This document shows, piece after piece, positions 16,858 to 27,279 of a stretch of 64,000 nt of DNA (position 1 is its first letter; the number at the start of each line of letters is the position of its first letter). Source of the DNA: Shewanella sp. MBTL60-112-B2. Lineage in GTDB: Bacteria > Pseudomonadota > Gammaproteobacteria > Enterobacterales > Shewanellaceae. The stretch covers positions 1-64,000 of the forward strand of contig NZ_BPFA01000021.1 in NCBI RefSeq assembly GCF_019655055.1. Reading direction: 5' to 3'. A program made the translations under genes and the position numbers. Below the pieces are notes generated by a model, which had not been told where the DNA came from, searched no databases, and was given only the letters and a program-made list of their open reading frames with translations.

Positions 16858-16882
16858 CAACAAAGCCATCTTTACGATGGCT
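16858..16882 (-). terminator. fadR terminator
   Basis: CAAAGCCATC-TTTAC-GATGGCTTTG forms a 10 bp stem. On the minus strand it is followed by TTGTTTTT. It lies about 20 bases beyond the fadR stop. Confidence 0.75.
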
Positions 16883-16904
16883 TTGATTATTTAACTGATT
16901 TGAA

Positions 16905-17624
16905 TTAGTTGTCTGAAGTACCTAACTCAACGGGCATATCATCACGTAGGCTCTGCCACATCACACCACTGTTAATACCGTAAGTCCGCATTAATGCTGC
17001 TACGTCTGTATAGTTTTTGTCAGTGGCAAGTTGCTGCAATTGCTTATAAAAATCCATAGCCAATGCGCGGGCTTCTGCACTTGAGAAATAGTAACGTCCT
17101 ACTCGACTATATAAACCTTTAAAGCCATTCAAGATTAATACGTAAAGCGGATTTCCCGATGAAAATGCTAAAGTGTGCTGTAGCTGATAGTCAAACTCAG
17201 CATAAGCTTGAGCGGTATCTTCCAGCTCAGAAAGATGAGCTAAGGCTGCGACTGCTTCTTCAGGATTATTACGGATAGCCCCTCTAAAATAGATAGCACT
17301 GACGCTACTTCTCGCTGATAGCAATTGGTCAACCAGTTCAGGAAAACCATCAGGATTCAGTTCGGCAATCGTTTCCAAGATATTCAAACCCGAAGTTTCC
17401 CAAAAGTTATTCACTCTTGTTGGCTTACCATGTTGAATAGTCAACCAGCCATCACGGGCCAAACGCTGGAGCACTTCTCGCAATGTTGTACGGGTTACAC
17501 CAATAAGTTCTGAAAGCTCGCGTTCTGCGGGCAGAATAGAGCCTGGCGGAAACTTATTTTCCCAGATGGATCGTACAATATACTTCTCTGCAAAACTTGC
17601 AGGACCTTTGGCATTGATGATCAT
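16905..17624 (-). CDS. fadR: Fatty acid metabolism regulator FadR
   Basis: This 239-residue GntR-family regulator has an N-terminal winged helix (residues 10-75), with recognition helix segment [25 protein letters not shown]. The C-terminal FadR_C all-helical acyl-CoA-binding domain spans about 76-230. It represses fatty acid degradation genes and activates unsaturated fatty acid synthesis genes, and is released by long-chain acyl-CoA. It is divergent from nhaB, the same arrangement as in E. coli. TAGG lies just upstream of ATG 17624. A FadR-like palindrome 37-52 bases before the start suggests autoregulation. Confidence 0.95.
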   Translation of the reverse strand: MIINAKGPASFAEKYIVRSIWENKFPPGSILPAERELSELIGVTRTTLREVLQRLARDGWLTIQHGKPTRVNNFWETSGLNILETIAELNPDGFPELVDQLLSARSSVSAIYFRGAIRNNPEEAVAALAHLSELEDTAQAYAEFDYQLQHTLAFSSGNPLYVLILNGFKGLYSRVGRYYFSSAEARALAMDFYKQLQQLATDKNYTDVAALMRTYGINSGVMWQSLRDDMPVELGTSDN

Positions 17625-17660
17625 TAACCTACTCTATCCAATTATTAGTGTTGTTCTAGG

Positions 17661-17676
17661 ACAGATCATACCAGAG
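17661..17676 (-). promoter_or_regulatory. Candidate FadR operator
   Basis: On the minus strand the site reads TCTGGTATGATCTGTC. It matches most of the E. coli FadR consensus (TCTGGTnCGACCAGAT): the TCTGGT half is perfect and the second half is weak. It lies between the divergent fadR and nhaB genes, close to the fadR start. Confidence 0.4.
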
Positions 17677-17929
17677 CCATGAAAAATGAAAACCAAAACC
17701 CGCCGATTAGACGATCACTAGATGAATAAAACCATCGAAGCGCTCACTTTTTGTTCTAACAGTACAATTTAAGTGATATTTTTTTGATATAGATATCTGT
17801 TTCGTCATTAGGGGCTTTTTAAGTTTTCGAAAAGGTTTTATCTTTAGCATCGGCTTAATTATAGCTGGTAGCAAATCCCATTAAATTTGTTACTGGCAAC
17901 AATATAGAAATAAATAAAGAGAGGATTCC

Positions 17930-19516
17930 ATGCCTGTGACAATGAGTCGGGCGTTTCTTGACAACTTCTTAGGTAACTCACCGAAGTGGTTCAAAATCGC
18001 GATCATATCGTTCTTAGTGATCAACCCAATCGTGTTTTACTTTAATCCATTTGTAGCTGGTTGGTTGTTAGTTGTTGAGTTTATCTTCACCTTAGCAATG
18101 GCCCTAAAATGTTACCCACTTCAACCAGGTGGTTTATTAGCGATTGAAGCTGTCGCCATTGGTATGACATCGCCTAGCCAAGTGCTGCATGAAATCGAAG
18201 CAAACCTTGAAGTAGTACTATTACTAGTCTTCATGGTTGCCGGCATTTACTTCATGAAGCAGTTGTTGCTATTTGTATTTACTAAGATGATCACTAAGGT
18301 TCGCTCTAAAGTAGCGGTATCTTTATTGTTCTGTATTTCTTCTGCATTCCTTTCTGCATTCTTAGATGCACTAACAGTTATCGCAGTTATCATCACAGTT
18401 GCAGTTGGTTTCTACTCTATCTATCACAAAGTGGCATCAGGCAAGAGCTTTGGCGACAGCCATGACCACACTTCTGATGGTCAAAATCAGCTATGTGAAG
18501 AAGAATTAGAATCGTTCCGTGGTTTCCTACGTAACCTACTAATGCACGCTGGTGTGGGTACTGCGTTAGGTGGTGTGTGCACCATGGTTGGTGAACCACA
18601 AAACCTGATTATTGCTGCACAGGCTAACTGGCAATTCGCTGAATTCGCTATCCGTATGTCACCAGTAACGGTTCCAGTATTCTTTGCTGGTATTACAACC
18701 TGTTTCTTAGTTGAGAAATTCAAAGTATTTGGTTACGGCCAGCAACTACCAGAAGCGGTTCATAAAATCCTTTCTGACTACGATGCTCATGAAGATGCAA
18801 ACCGTACTAAACACGATAAAGTTAAGCTTCTAATCCAAGCAATTATCGGTGTCTGGTTAATCGCAGGTTTAGCTCTGCATTTAGCTTCGGTAGGCTTAAT
18901 CGGTCTTTCTGTAATCATTCTTGCTACTGCATTTAACGGTATCACTAACGAGCACGCTCTTGGTAAAGCTTTTGAAGAAGCCCTACCGTTTACTGCATTA
19001 TTAGCAGTATTCTTCGCTATCGTTGCGGTAATTATCGATCAGCAATTATTTGCACCTGTGATTCAGTGGGCACTAAGCTACGAAGGTAACACTCAGTTAG
19101 TTATTTTCTACATTGCTAACGGTCTGCTTTCAATGGTCAGTGATAACGTATTCGTAGGTACGGTTTACATTAACGAAGTGAAATCTGCGCTGCTTAATGG
19201 CCAAATCACTCGCGATCAGTTCGACCTTCTTGCTGTAGCAATCAACACTGGTACTAACCTACCTTCAGTTGCAACGCCAAATGGTCAGGCTGCGTTCCTA
19301 TTCCTACTAACGTCAGCTATCGCTCCGCTTATTCGTCTTTCTTACGGAAGAATGGTGTGGATGGCACTGCCGTACACTATCGTACTGTCTATCGTAGGTG
19401 TACTTGCGATTCAGTTAGGTGCGCTAGAGCAGATGACTCAATACTTCTATGACAGCCAAATGTTAATCCATCACTCTGCTCAAGCAGCTGTAGATGGTGT
19501 AGTATCATCACATTGA
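17930..19516 (+). CDS. nhaB: Na+/H+ antiporter NhaB
   Basis: This 528-residue polytopic inner-membrane protein of the NhaB family has about twelve hydrophobic segments. It begins with a basic cytosolic stretch and [10 protein letters not shown], typical of NhaB. Conserved segments such as [21 protein letters not shown] and [13 protein letters not shown] are present. It exports Na+ in exchange for protons for pH and salt homeostasis, which fits a marine host. AGAGAGGA lies six bases before the ATG. The gene is divergent from fadR and is followed by a strong terminator. A charged loop ([12 protein letters not shown], about residue 180) is cytosolic by inference. Confidence 0.95.
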   Translation: MPVTMSRAFLDNFLGNSPKWFKIAIISFLVINPIVFYFNPFVAGWLLVVEFIFTLAMALKCYPLQPGGLLAIEAVAIGMTSPSQVLHEIEANLEVVLLLVFMVAGIYFMKQLLLFVFTKMITKVRSKVAVSLLFCISSAFLSAFLDALTVIAVIITVAVGFYSIYHKVASGKSFGDSHDHTSDGQNQLCEEELESFRGFLRNLLMHAGVGTALGGVCTMVGEPQNLIIAAQANWQFAEFAIRMSPVTVPVFFAGITTCFLVEKFKVFGYGQQLPEAVHKILSDYDAHEDANRTKHDKVKLLIQAIIGVWLIAGLALHLASVGLIGLSVIILATAFNGITNEHALGKAFEEALPFTALLAVFFAIVAVIIDQQLFAPVIQWALSYEGNTQLVIFYIANGLLSMVSDNVFVGTVYINEVKSALLNGQITRDQFDLLAVAINTGTNLPSVATPNGQAAFLFLLTSAIAPLIRLSYGRMVWMALPYTIVLSIVGVLAIQLGALEQMTQYFYDSQMLIHHSAQAAVDGVVSSH

Positions 19517-19556
19517 TCAGCATTATGTGAACTATTTAACAAATAGTTAGTCATAT

Positions 19557-19588
19557 AAAACGCCCTATTCAATAGGGCGTTTTTTTTA
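19557..19588 (+). terminator. nhaB terminator
   Basis: AAAACGCCCTATT-CA-ATAGGGCGTTTTTTTT forms a strong GC stem followed by eight T residues, about 40 bases after the nhaB stop. Confidence 0.9.
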
Positions 19589-19609
19589 TTTGCAATGGAG
19601 ACACTGTCG

Positions 19610-20113
19610 TTGAATGCACTAATTCGTTTTTCTCACTCTAGAGCCGCTTGGCTAACCCTGATGTTATCTGCGGTCGTACTTGAACTAGCGGCACTGTTTT
19701 TCCAACACATCATGAAGTTAGATCCCTGTGTTATGTGTATCTACCAACGCGTTGCAGTATTCGGCTTAGTCTTTGCAGGCCTAATAGGCGTTATTGGATA
19801 TCGTTCTCGTATAACAAGAGCCATTGGAGTGCTAGTGTGGGGCGTGAGTGCTGCTTGGGGGCTGAAGCTGGCAATTGAACTTGTCGATATGCAGATGAAT
19901 CCGTCTCCATTTGCAACCTGCTCTTACCTTCCTGAGTTTCCAAGTTGGCTGCAGCTGCATGAATGGCTTCCATCAATTTTCATGCCCACAGGCATGTGTA
20001 CTGATATTCCTTGGGAGTTTATGGGCGTCACCATGGGGCAATGGATGATTGTTGTGTTTAGTGGCTACTTACTTGCCTTACTTATATTCTTCATTCCGGC
20101 TTTGAAGAAATAA
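19610..20113 (+). CDS. dsbB: Disulfide bond formation protein DsbB
   Basis: This four-helix inner-membrane quinone reductase re-oxidises DsbA. The two redox pairs are visible: CVMC (Cys40/Cys43 counted from the TTG start) in the first periplasmic loop, and Cys104 and Cys130 in the second loop. The arginine after the first pair (CIYQRVA) is the quinone-contacting residue. The start is probably TTG at 19610, since GGAG lies nine bases before it and [14 protein letters not shown] is the usual N-terminus. An in-frame ATG at 19595 has only terminator sequence upstream. The protein has 167 residues. Confidence 0.93.
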   Translation: MNALIRFSHSRAAWLTLMLSAVVLELAALFFQHIMKLDPCVMCIYQRVAVFGLVFAGLIGVIGYRSRITRAIGVLVWGVSAAWGLKLAIELVDMQMNPSPFATCSYLPEFPSWLQLHEWLPSIFMPTGMCTDIPWEFMGVTMGQWMIVVFSGYLLALLIFFIPALKK

Positions 20114-20133
20114 TAGATAAAAATGACACATAC

Positions 20134-20162
20134 AAAAACGCCCTATTTGCTAGGGCGTTTTT
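20134..20162. terminator. Bidirectional terminator between dsbB and ycgN
   Basis: AAAAACGCCCTA-TTTGC-TAGGGCGTTTTT is symmetric with A-run and T-run and lies between the convergent genes. Confidence 0.9.
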
Positions 20163-20179
20163 ATTTGTTTCTAAACTAG

Positions 20180-20620
20180 TTATTCAACATCTTTCATTGG
20201 CCAAAGTACGATATGGTCTTCAATATCTCTTACTTTTGTTTCGCAGGTAACTTTACCTGCGACTGACATTCCCGCCAATATCATAGCCTCTTTTGACCCC
20301 GTTCTTAGAGGGTGCCAACTTGGTAACTCTCGCCCTTGAAACAGACGGCGGTAGGCACAGCTATCAGGCAGCCAGTTAAGTGACTCAACGTTATCTACGG
20401 TCACCTTAGTGCAACTTGGAACGAAATTAAAGCGCTGCTCATAGCTCTTGCAATGGCCAGCTTTGTTATCGAGTAATTGACACGCTGCATTCGTGTAATA
20501 GAGTTCTTCGGTTTCATCGTCGATAAGCTTATTTAAACAACACTTACCACAACCATCACATAATGATTCCCACTCTTCAGTGCTCATCTGTGCTAAGGTT
20601 TTTTCATCCCAAAATGCCAT
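20180..20620 (-). CDS. ycgN: YcgN family cysteine cluster protein (UPF0260)
   Basis: The protein is 146 residues from ATG at 20620; the frame is also open to a GTG at 20635. Conserved YcgN features are [23 protein letters not shown], then a CxxCxxxCC-type cluster ([12 protein letters not shown]), [16 protein letters not shown] and WLPDSCAYR. Members of the CxxCxxCC superfamily are thought to bind a metal or Fe-S cluster; the function is unknown. It neighbours the mltB-like and ycgL genes near minCDE, a synteny also seen in other gammaproteobacteria. Confidence 0.9.
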   Translation of the reverse strand: MAFWDEKTLAQMSTEEWESLCDGCGKCCLNKLIDDETEELYYTNAACQLLDNKAGHCKSYEQRFNFVPSCTKVTVDNVESLNWLPDSCAYRRLFQGRELPSWHPLRTGSKEAMILAGMSVAGKVTCETKVRDIEDHIVLWPMKDVE

Positions 20621-20947
20621 GCTTAACTCATTCACTCATATAAACCGATTAGCCCAGTATTATACAACGTGGCAGCCCCTATACGCACTAAGCTTGACAC
20701 CTTAAAGCTGTATCTAATCTTAATCTGTGACATTAGCGTTCAAAATAGCAACATAAAAGTTAAAGTGAACTCACCGTGATAAGAGTGATATTTAGCAGCT
20801 TCCATATCACTTACGAGGCATAAACGCTAAGATTTAAACGACTAATACCAATCAGTATAAGAATTTAGCTACAGCGGGGGAAAAAATAGCGACTCTAGGC
20901 CGCTATTTATCGAGTTAACTCGTTAAGATTTGCACTTGCTATTAGCC
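20621..20947. other. Intergenic region between ycgN and the transglycosylase gene
   Basis: About 330 bases that hold the ycgN promoter region and the transglycosylase terminator (20882-20908). Nothing else was recognised. Confidence 0.4.
20882..20908 (-). terminator. Terminator of the transglycosylase gene
   Basis: AAATAGCG (20884-20891) pairs with CGCTATTT (20901-20908). A run of A on the left gives a U-run on the minus strand. Confidence 0.7.
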
Positions 20948-21940
20948 TTAGATAATTGGCGGGTATTTAATTCTTTCGGAAAGGTAAGCTACGGAGATAG
21001 CAAAGTAGTCAGAATCACTCCATTGCAACAGGCCGCGGTAATTATCATAAATAAGATAGCTTCGCCCTGTTATACCGTCAGGCATCACCATAGATATCTG
21101 CATATCTTCTCGTTTAGGTAAGTCGCTGCCATCAAAACGCCTAACGCCTAGAGCTTGCCACTCGTTGAAGCTTTTCTTAATACTTAAATCCGCAAGGGAA
21201 GATTCAAACTCTAGTGGCACCTTAACTTGCCTGCCCCAGGTTTCCGATGCTTTCCAGCCAGCCTGCTGCAGGTAATAAGCCGCAGATGCAAAAACATCAC
21301 TGTTATTGCTCCAAATGTCTTTGAGACCATCACCATCACCGTCTTGAGCGTAAGCGACATAGACACTAGGTAAAAACTGAGGCAGCCCCATTAAGCCTGT
21401 TGAAGTGGCTTTAAGCTCTGAAAAAGCGAGATCCCCTTGCTCTATTATCTTTAGAGCTGCAAAGAATTCTTTGCGGAAATGTGCTTCACGCCCGCCCTCA
21501 TAAGCAAGCGAGGCAGTGACAGATAATACTGGGTAGCCACTCGCATCTTGGCCAAGATTGGACTCTATGCCCAAAAGCGCCACGATAAATCGTGGCTGAA
21601 CGCCATAACGTTCGCCAATTTTTTCAAGCTCGGTGTAGTGTTGCTTGTAAAATGCTCTTGCTAAATCAACCTTTGTTTGAGGTACAACTTGTGGAAGATA
21701 TGTCTCAAGGGTGACCGGAGCTTCAGTCGTCTCTTTATTGGCAACTAGCGCCTTTTTAAACATCTTTATTTTAGGGAAAACATCATCAATCGTTTGCTGA
21801 CTGAAACCTTTATCTATCGCATCTTGCTTAAGCTCTGCAACATAGTCACTGAATGTTGCTTGATTCTCAGTATCCGCCATCGCCGACGATAAAAAACTCA
21901 ACGAGCACGCTAAAGCCAGAATCTGTTTCCCTAAAACCAT
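20948..21940 (-). CDS. MltB-family lytic murein transglycosylase
   Basis: This 330-residue exported protein has a type I signal peptide cleaved after about Ala22 (LSSAMA|DTE). There is no lipobox cysteine, unlike E. coli MltB. The SLT_2 domain shows the catalytic Glu126 in ALLGIESNLG, followed by GYPVLSVTASLAYEGGREAHFRKE and STGLMGLPQFLPSVY. A QDGDGDGLKDIW loop looks like the calcium-binding EF-hand-like loop known in Slt35/MltB. It cleaves the glycan strands of peptidoglycan to 1,6-anhydro products. The gene has its own terminator and lies head to tail with ycgL, about 40 bases apart. Confidence 0.88.
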   Translation of the reverse strand: MVLGKQILALACSLSFLSSAMADTENQATFSDYVAELKQDAIDKGFSQQTIDDVFPKIKMFKKALVANKETTEAPVTLETYLPQVVPQTKVDLARAFYKQHYTELEKIGERYGVQPRFIVALLGIESNLGQDASGYPVLSVTASLAYEGGREAHFRKEFFAALKIIEQGDLAFSELKATSTGLMGLPQFLPSVYVAYAQDGDGDGLKDIWSNNSDVFASAAYYLQQAGWKASETWGRQVKVPLEFESSLADLSIKKSFNEWQALGVRRFDGSDLPKREDMQISMVMPDGITGRSYLIYDNYRGLLQWSDSDYFAISVAYLSERIKYPPII

Positions 21941-21980
21941 AAATCCCCTTTTTTAGAACTTTGTGGTTTTAATCGCAGAC

Positions 21981-22262
21981 TTAATCTGGATTAAAACCGA
22001 TCTCTTTTTTATGTTGTTCAAGTAAATTAACAACAGGAGGCGGTAGCTGTAAATAAAATCCTTTTTCTTTTAGCTCAGATCTCACCTTTTTAATATCGGC
22101 AAAACCCAAATGGTCTCGCTTTTCAATCGGCAACATCATCACTAATTGTGGCTCACCAAACATGGCCATTAATGCTTCTGGGACGCGTTCAAAATCGTTG
22201 CGTTTTTCGACGAAAAGGTAACTTTCAGCCTTTCTTAGGCTTTTATATACTGCACAGATCAT
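21981..22262 (-). CDS. ycgL: YcgL domain protein
   Basis: The protein is 93 residues from ATG at 22262 (MICAVYKSLRKAESY), which matches the usual YcgL N-terminus. A TTG at 22289 would add nine residues without a good ribosome binding site. Conserved segments are YLFVEKRNDFERVPEALMAMFG, LVMMLPIEKRDHLGFADI and GFYLQLPPP. The function is unknown; the fold is a small alpha/beta domain. The gene is divergent from minC, as in other gammaproteobacteria. Confidence 0.92.
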   Translation of the reverse strand: MICAVYKSLRKAESYLFVEKRNDFERVPEALMAMFGEPQLVMMLPIEKRDHLGFADIKKVRSELKEKGFYLQLPPPVVNLLEQHKKEIGFNPD

Positions 22263-22382
22263 ATACGACTCAATTTCCAAACTATTCAACTTGCCAGCTA
22301 AGGGAGCACACTATACCATGGTCCGTTAGGAATATAATGGATATCGGCCCAGCGCTGAACTTTTCTAGAGAGCAATACAGGA

Positions 22383-23048
22383 ATGCAAACACCTAGCCTC
22401 GAATTAAAAGGCTCTTCTTTTACTCTTTCTGTACTGCATATCAACAGTGATGATATGGCAGTTATTGCGGCAGAGTTGGATGCAAAACTCGCTATTGCGC
22501 CACAGTTTTTTATTGGTGCACCTTTGGTGCTTAACCTAAGTGCTATTCAAACGCGTCATTTTGACATACTCGGCTTAAAAGAGATATTAACCAGCCGCCA
22601 ATTGATTGTCGTTGGGATCACAAGCGCATCTGCCGAACTGACTAAGCAAGCGAAGTCTATCGGTCTCGCTACGGTTAAGTCAGGGAAAGAATCCAGCTCA
22701 CAGCCCCAGTTGCCTAAAACAACCAAAATCGTCAAACAGAACGTACGTTCTGGGCAACAGATCTATGCAAAAAATGCCGATCTGATTGTTATCGGTGCGG
22801 TCGGTAATGGAGCAGAAGTCATCGCTGATGGCAGTATCCATATATACGGTACATTACGTGGTAAGGCCATGGCTGGCGCCTCTGGCGACAGGCACGCAGT
22901 TATCATGGTAAAGAAACTTGAAGCAGAACTAGTATCGATTGCAGGTCAATACTGGTTAACTGAGAACCTTCAGCAAAACGGAGCCGCATCTAGCGGTTGT
23001 ATTCGTCTAGAAGGCGAGTCGCTTACGGTTGAATCATTGCCTCTTTAA
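22383..23048 (+). CDS. minC: Septum site-determining protein MinC
   Basis: This 221-residue inhibitor of FtsZ polymerisation has an N-terminal MinC_N domain (residues 5-105) and a C-terminal beta-helix (about 115-215, [36 protein letters not shown] pattern) that binds MinD. It is the first gene of minCDE, followed by minD after 30 bases. With MinD and MinE it places the division septum at midcell. Confidence 0.96.
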   Translation: MQTPSLELKGSSFTLSVLHINSDDMAVIAAELDAKLAIAPQFFIGAPLVLNLSAIQTRHFDILGLKEILTSRQLIVVGITSASAELTKQAKSIGLATVKSGKESSSQPQLPKTTKIVKQNVRSGQQIYAKNADLIVIGAVGNGAEVIADGSIHIYGTLRGKAMAGASGDRHAVIMVKKLEAELVSIAGQYWLTENLQQNGAASSGCIRLEGESLTVESLPL

Positions 23049-23078
23049 ATAGAGTGAAAATAGAAAGGATTATTACAA

Positions 23079-23888
23079 ATGGCACAAATTATTGTTGTCA
23101 CATCGGGTAAAGGTGGCGTGGGTAAAACCACTTCAAGTGCTGCAATTGCCACAGGTCTTGCAATGAAAGGCCATAAAACAGTTGTTATCGATTTTGATAT
23201 TGGTCTACGTAACCTAGATTTAATCATGGGCTGTGAACGCCGTGTAGTCTATGACTTTGTTAACGTCATTAATGGCGAAGCGAATCTTAATCAAGCTTTG
23301 ATTAAAGATAAGCGTTGCGCCAAACTTTTCGTCTTACCTGCTTCCCAGACTCGTGATAAAGATGCCTTAACTAAAGAAGGCGTGGGTAAGGTTCTTGAAG
23401 ATTTAGCCAAAGATTTTGAGTACATTATTTGTGACTCACCAGCGGGTATCGAAACCGGTGCTATGATGGCGCTGTACTTTGCTGATACAGCGATTGTAAC
23501 GACCAACCCAGAAGTCAGCTCTGTTCGCGACTCAGACCGAATTCTTGGTATGTTACAGAGTAAATCTAAGCGTGCAGAAGAAGGATTAGAGCCAGTCAAA
23601 GAGTATTTGCTATTGACTCGTTACTCTCCTGCTCGCGTAACAACAGGCGAAATGCTAAGTGTTCAAGATGTTGAAGAGATCTTAGCGATTCCATTACTGG
23701 GAGTGATCCCGGAATCACAAGCCGTATTAAAAGCCTCTAACTCTGGTGTACCTGTCATTATCGATCAAGAAAGCGATGCAGGTATGGCCTACAGCGATGC
23801 TGTAGAAAGGTTATTAGGTGAAGAACTGCCTTTCCGATTTCTTACGGAAGAGAAGAAAGGTTTCTTAAAACGAATTTTTGGTAGCTAA
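23079..23888 (+). CDS. minD: Septum site-determining ATPase MinD
   Basis: This 269-residue ParA/MinD-family ATPase has the deviant Walker A motif SGKGGVGKTTSS (residues 9-20, signature Lys11 and Lys16) and switch regions DFDIGLRNLD and CDSPAGIE. The C-terminal amphipathic membrane-targeting helix is present (EEKKGFLKRIFGS). It recruits MinC to the membrane and oscillates with MinE. AGAAAGGA lies upstream of the ATG. Confidence 0.98.
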   Translation: MAQIIVVTSGKGGVGKTTSSAAIATGLAMKGHKTVVIDFDIGLRNLDLIMGCERRVVYDFVNVINGEANLNQALIKDKRCAKLFVLPASQTRDKDALTKEGVGKVLEDLAKDFEYIICDSPAGIETGAMMALYFADTAIVTTNPEVSSVRDSDRILGMLQSKSKRAEEGLEPVKEYLLLTRYSPARVTTGEMLSVQDVEEILAIPLLGVIPESQAVLKASNSGVPVIIDQESDAGMAYSDAVERLLGEELPFRFLTEEKKGFLKRIFGS

Positions 23889-23891
23889 CTT

Positions 23892-24152
23892 ATGTCTCTT
23901 CTTGATTATTTTAAAACGAAAAAGGAACCAAGCACTGCGGTCACAGCGAAAGAACGACTGCAAATTATCGTGGCTCATCAGCGAGGAGAACGCGAAGCAC
24001 CAGATTACTTCCCGCAAATGAAGCAAGAGATCATCGAGGTGATCCGTAAGTATGTCCAAGTTGGCCCAGACCAAGTCTCGGTTCAACTTGAGCAGACCGA
24101 CGATCACTTTTCAGTGCTTGAGCTTAACGTGACACTGCCTGAAAAAGCTTAG
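23892..24152 (+). CDS. minE: Cell division topological specificity factor MinE
   Basis: This 86-residue MinE begins [16 protein letters not shown] (membrane-targeting segment). The anti-MinCD helix region ([17 protein letters not shown]) and the dimeric topological specificity domain follow. It stimulates MinD ATPase and drives pole-to-pole oscillation. It starts three bases after minD and ends the operon before a strong terminator. Confidence 0.97.
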   Translation: MSLLDYFKTKKEPSTAVTAKERLQIIVAHQRGEREAPDYFPQMKQEIIEVIRKYVQVGPDQVSVQLEQTDDHFSVLELNVTLPEKA

Positions 24153-24177
24153 ATCTAAGCATTTAAAGAAGAACAAT

Positions 24178-24204
24178 AAAAAGCCCGCTATTTGCGGGCT
24201 TTTT
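24178..24204. terminator. Terminator between minE and rnd
   Basis: AAAAAGCCCGC-TATTT-GCGGGCTTTTT is symmetric and serves the convergent minE and rnd genes. Confidence 0.9.
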
Positions 24205-24221
24205 CGTAATACGAACTGGTA

Positions 24222-25331
24222 TTATAGCTTCAATGCAGATAAAGACTCAGCAACAATCGCTTCTCGCCAGCCAGTTAGAATAAGTGGTTTATCCCCTTTC
24301 TTCGCATCCCAAATCCACTGTAAGTATTCATGTATATACTTTTTAGAGCCTAATAACTCTAACGGAATACTCTTAGCCTCTGCTTGCTCTGTAATGCAGT
24401 TTTTAATGCTCTTAAATGCATTTTTATAACCCGTTTTAAGTGCGATAACATCTAACGGCTTAGGCGGGTTATCATAGCTGACACTCGTTATGATTTTAAC
24501 GATCTCTTTGCCATGAATGCGCTTTTCCTGCTCAGTGAGTTCTGACATTTTAAACAGGTCATTCGTCGACTTAGGTTGCTTCTTAGCTAACGCTATCAGG
24601 GCGTGATCTTTAACAACAAAGCCCAAAGCGAGATCTTTTTGTAATGCACGTTTAAGACGCCACTGAGATAAATCCCTTAATACTGCCAATTGATTGGAAG
24701 ATAGCTGAAAGGCATTTTTCACTTTTAGATACGCAGTCTCTGGATCTGGAGTATCTAAACGTCCTTGAGTCATACGAACGCCTTCTTCATAGACCCAATC
24801 GAGTCTGCCCTGCTCTTCTAATAACTTAACCAATTGCGGGTAAAGTTTATAAAGATAATAAACATCATTTGCAGCGTAATTGAGCTGTGCCTCTGTCAAA
24901 GGTCTTTTAAGCCAGTCGGTACGAGACTCACCTTTATCTAAACTGACTTCCAGAGTTTGCTCTACAAGTTTGGCATAACCTAGACCATGCCCCATTCCCG
25001 CAAGGCCGGCCGCTATTTGGCTGTCGAATAGATTAGCAGGCTGACATTGACCATAGCGTGCAAACACTTCTAAGTCTTCACTACATGAATGCAGTAACTT
25101 AACACTGTTTTCTTTCTTTAATAATTGCCAAAATAAATCTAGGTTACTCACCGCTAATGGATCAATTAATGCTAGCGTCTTACCGTCATAGGCTTGAATA
25201 AGGCCCAATCTTGCATAATAGGTACGAGTACGAACAAATTCTGTGTCTAGCACCAATAAATCAGCATCTTGGTATTGCTCTACAAGGGCCGCTAAACTGG
25301 CATCATCTTCAATATATTGAAACGCTAACAA
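24222..25331 (-). CDS. rnd: Ribonuclease D
   Basis: This 369-residue 3'-5' exoribonuclease of the DEDDy family has exo motif I VLDTEFVRTRTYY (Asp29, Glu31), motif II LLHSCSEDLEVF and motif III LNYAANDVYYLYKLY. The HRDC domain (about 210-290) and a second HRDC-like region follow. It trims the 3' ends of tRNA precursors and other stable RNAs. The start is TTG at 25331 with GGAG nine bases upstream; TTG starts are known for rnd. The fadD terminator lies just upstream. Confidence 0.95.
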   Translation of the reverse strand: MLAFQYIEDDASLAALVEQYQDADLLVLDTEFVRTRTYYARLGLIQAYDGKTLALIDPLAVSNLDLFWQLLKKENSVKLLHSCSEDLEVFARYGQCQPANLFDSQIAAGLAGMGHGLGYAKLVEQTLEVSLDKGESRTDWLKRPLTEAQLNYAANDVYYLYKLYPQLVKLLEEQGRLDWVYEEGVRMTQGRLDTPDPETAYLKVKNAFQLSSNQLAVLRDLSQWRLKRALQKDLALGFVVKDHALIALAKKQPKSTNDLFKMSELTEQEKRIHGKEIVKIITSVSYDNPPKPLDVIALKTGYKNAFKSIKNCITEQAEAKSIPLELLGSKKYIHEYLQWIWDAKKGDKPLILTGWREAIVAESLSALKL

Positions 25332-25355
25332 AGTTGTCTACTCCATAAATATGCA

Positions 25356-25377
25356 AAAGCCGGCTATTGCCGGCTTT
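25356..25377 (-). terminator. fadD terminator
   Basis: AAAGCCGGC-TATT-GCCGGCTTT with TTTTG following on the minus strand, between fadD and rnd. Confidence 0.75.
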
Positions 25378-25425
25378 AGTGTATCAAAAGTGGCAATCAC
25401 CACTTAATGACTGACGAGGTTAGTC

Positions 25426-27093
25426 TTACTTAACCTCATCTCTCAATTCCCTACGCAGGATCTTACCTACGTTGGTTTTAGGCAGTTCATCTCTAAATTC
25501 TACCAGCTTAGGGATCTTATAGCCCGTCAAATGCACGCGACAATGCTTGATTACATCCTCTTTGGTTAAAGATTTATCGTTTGCGACCACAAACACCTTA
25601 ACCAATTCCCCTGAAACCTCATGTGGCACGCCCACTGCAGCAACTTCTAGCACCTTAGAGTGCAGTGCTACCACTTCTTCAACTTCATTCGGGAATACAT
25701 TAAATCCAGAAACTAAGATCATGTCCTTCTTACGGTCAACAATGAAGAAGTAGCCTTTTTCATCCATATAACCGATATCACCAGTAGCCAAGTAACCTTG
25801 TAGGTCGATGACATTACTGGTTTCTTCTGGACGCTGCCAATATCCCACCATCACCTGTGGACCTTTAGCAAAAAGCTCACCAATCTCACCTTGCGCTAAC
25901 ACTTTACCGTCATCGTCACGAACTTGAATATCAGTATTGGCAACAGGGAAACCAATAGAGCCATTGTAGCCATCAAGGTTATATGGACAACAGGTAACCA
26001 GTGGCGCAGCTTCTGTTAAGCCATAACCTTCAAGCAGACGGGTTTTAGTTAACCCCTGCCATTTGTCGGCAACTGCGCGTTGTACCGCCATGCCGCCACC
26101 AATGGATAGCTTAAGCTCTGTGAAATTAAGCTTAGCGAAGTCTTCATTGTTCACCAAGGCATTGAACAGGGTATTCACGCCCGTTAACACGGTAAACGGA
26201 TGCTTAGATAACTCTCCGATGAAGGCAGGCAGATCACGCGGATTAGTGATAAGTAAGTTATTTGCGCCTTTATGGATAAATAGCAAGCAGTTAACTGTTA
26301 ATGCAAAAATATGATACAGGGGTAATGCCGTTACTACGAACTCTTTACCGTCATCTAGCATAGGGCCGTAGGCTGCATCTGCTTGTAAAAGGTTACTGAC
26401 AACATTGCCGTGGCTAAGCATAGCGCCTTTCGATACACCCGTTGTTCCACCAGTGTATTGTAAGAAGGCCAAGTCATCTTTTTTAACGGTCGGCTTAACA
26501 TACTGCAAACGGCGACCTTTAAATAGCGCCTTACGCATTGAGATAGCCTGTGGCAAATGATACTTAGGTACCATTTTCTTGATGTACTTAACGACAAAGT
26601 TAACTAGGGTGCGTTTTGGAGCACTAAGTAAATCGCCAAGTCCAGTCAAAATAACACTTTCGACCGGAGTTTCGGCAACCACTTTCTCTAAGGTGTGAGC
26701 AAAATTAGAAACGACAACAATCGCTTTCGCGCCTGAATCGGTCAATTGATGCTTAAGTTCACGCGGGGTATACAATGGATTGACGTTAACAACCACCATA
26801 CCCGCTCGTAAAATACCAAATAGAGCAATTGGATATTGAAGTAGATTCGGCATCATAATGGCGACACGATCACCTTTATTCAACTTCAAATCATTTTGCA
26901 GATAAGCCGCAAAAGCTCGGCTACGCTCTTCAAGTTTGCGGTAAGTTAAGGTTGCGCCCATATTCACGAACGCAGGTTGATCCGCATATTTATTAACCGA
27001 TGTTTCGAACAAATCGACAAGCGATGCATACTGTTCTACATCAATTTCAGAAGGCACATCATCTGGTAAATTATTAATCCAAAGTTGGTCCAC
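25426..27093 (-). CDS. fadD: Long-chain fatty acid-CoA ligase FadD
   Basis: This 555-residue member of the ANL adenylate-forming superfamily has the P-loop [12 protein letters not shown], the central motif [15 protein letters not shown], the ATP-binding [24 protein letters not shown] and the catalytic lysine in [11 protein letters not shown] near the C-terminus. It activates imported fatty acids to acyl-CoA at the inner membrane, feeding beta-oxidation and providing the FadR ligand. A CTCCTAATATCTCC region upstream gives GGAGAT as the ribosome binding site. fadR lies about 8 kb away in this window. No strong FadR box was found upstream. Confidence 0.93.
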   Translation of the reverse strand: MDQLWINNLPDDVPSEIDVEQYASLVDLFETSVNKYADQPAFVNMGATLTYRKLEERSRAFAAYLQNDLKLNKGDRVAIMMPNLLQYPIALFGILRAGMVVVNVNPLYTPRELKHQLTDSGAKAIVVVSNFAHTLEKVVAETPVESVILTGLGDLLSAPKRTLVNFVVKYIKKMVPKYHLPQAISMRKALFKGRRLQYVKPTVKKDDLAFLQYTGGTTGVSKGAMLSHGNVVSNLLQADAAYGPMLDDGKEFVVTALPLYHIFALTVNCLLFIHKGANNLLITNPRDLPAFIGELSKHPFTVLTGVNTLFNALVNNEDFAKLNFTELKLSIGGGMAVQRAVADKWQGLTKTRLLEGYGLTEAAPLVTCCPYNLDGYNGSIGFPVANTDIQVRDDDGKVLAQGEIGELFAKGPQVMVGYWQRPEETSNVIDLQGYLATGDIGYMDEKGYFFIVDRKKDMILVSGFNVFPNEVEEVVALHSKVLEVAAVGVPHEVSGELVKVFVVANDKSLTKEDVIKHCRVHLTGYKIPKLVEFRDELPKTNVGKILRRELRDEVK

Positions 27094-27279
27094 AAAAATC
27101 TCCTAATATCTCCAGCTGCGGTATAAATAACACCACAATGGTCGTTAGCAGCTTGCCAATGAGCAGGCTAACATACTGTCTATTCTTTATATTTATTGGA
27201 AACGCCGATAAATCATACGGGCGTTTAAATTTTGATTATCATCACATAAATGAGACAAAAATCCTAGCCTCTTTTTTTC

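Larger units (their letters stand above)
16383..16904. other. Gene-free region containing a hairpin-rich element
   Basis: No open frame of note lies between tamB and fadR. The bulk (16420-16845) is an unusual block of at least seven hairpins, described as a separate entry. The fadR terminator occupies 16858-16882. Confidence 0.6.

Noticed and set aside
27094..27279. FadR or PsrA operator upstream of fadD
   Set aside because: Only partial half-site matches (around TGGTCG and CGTTTAAATTTTG) were seen, too weak to support.
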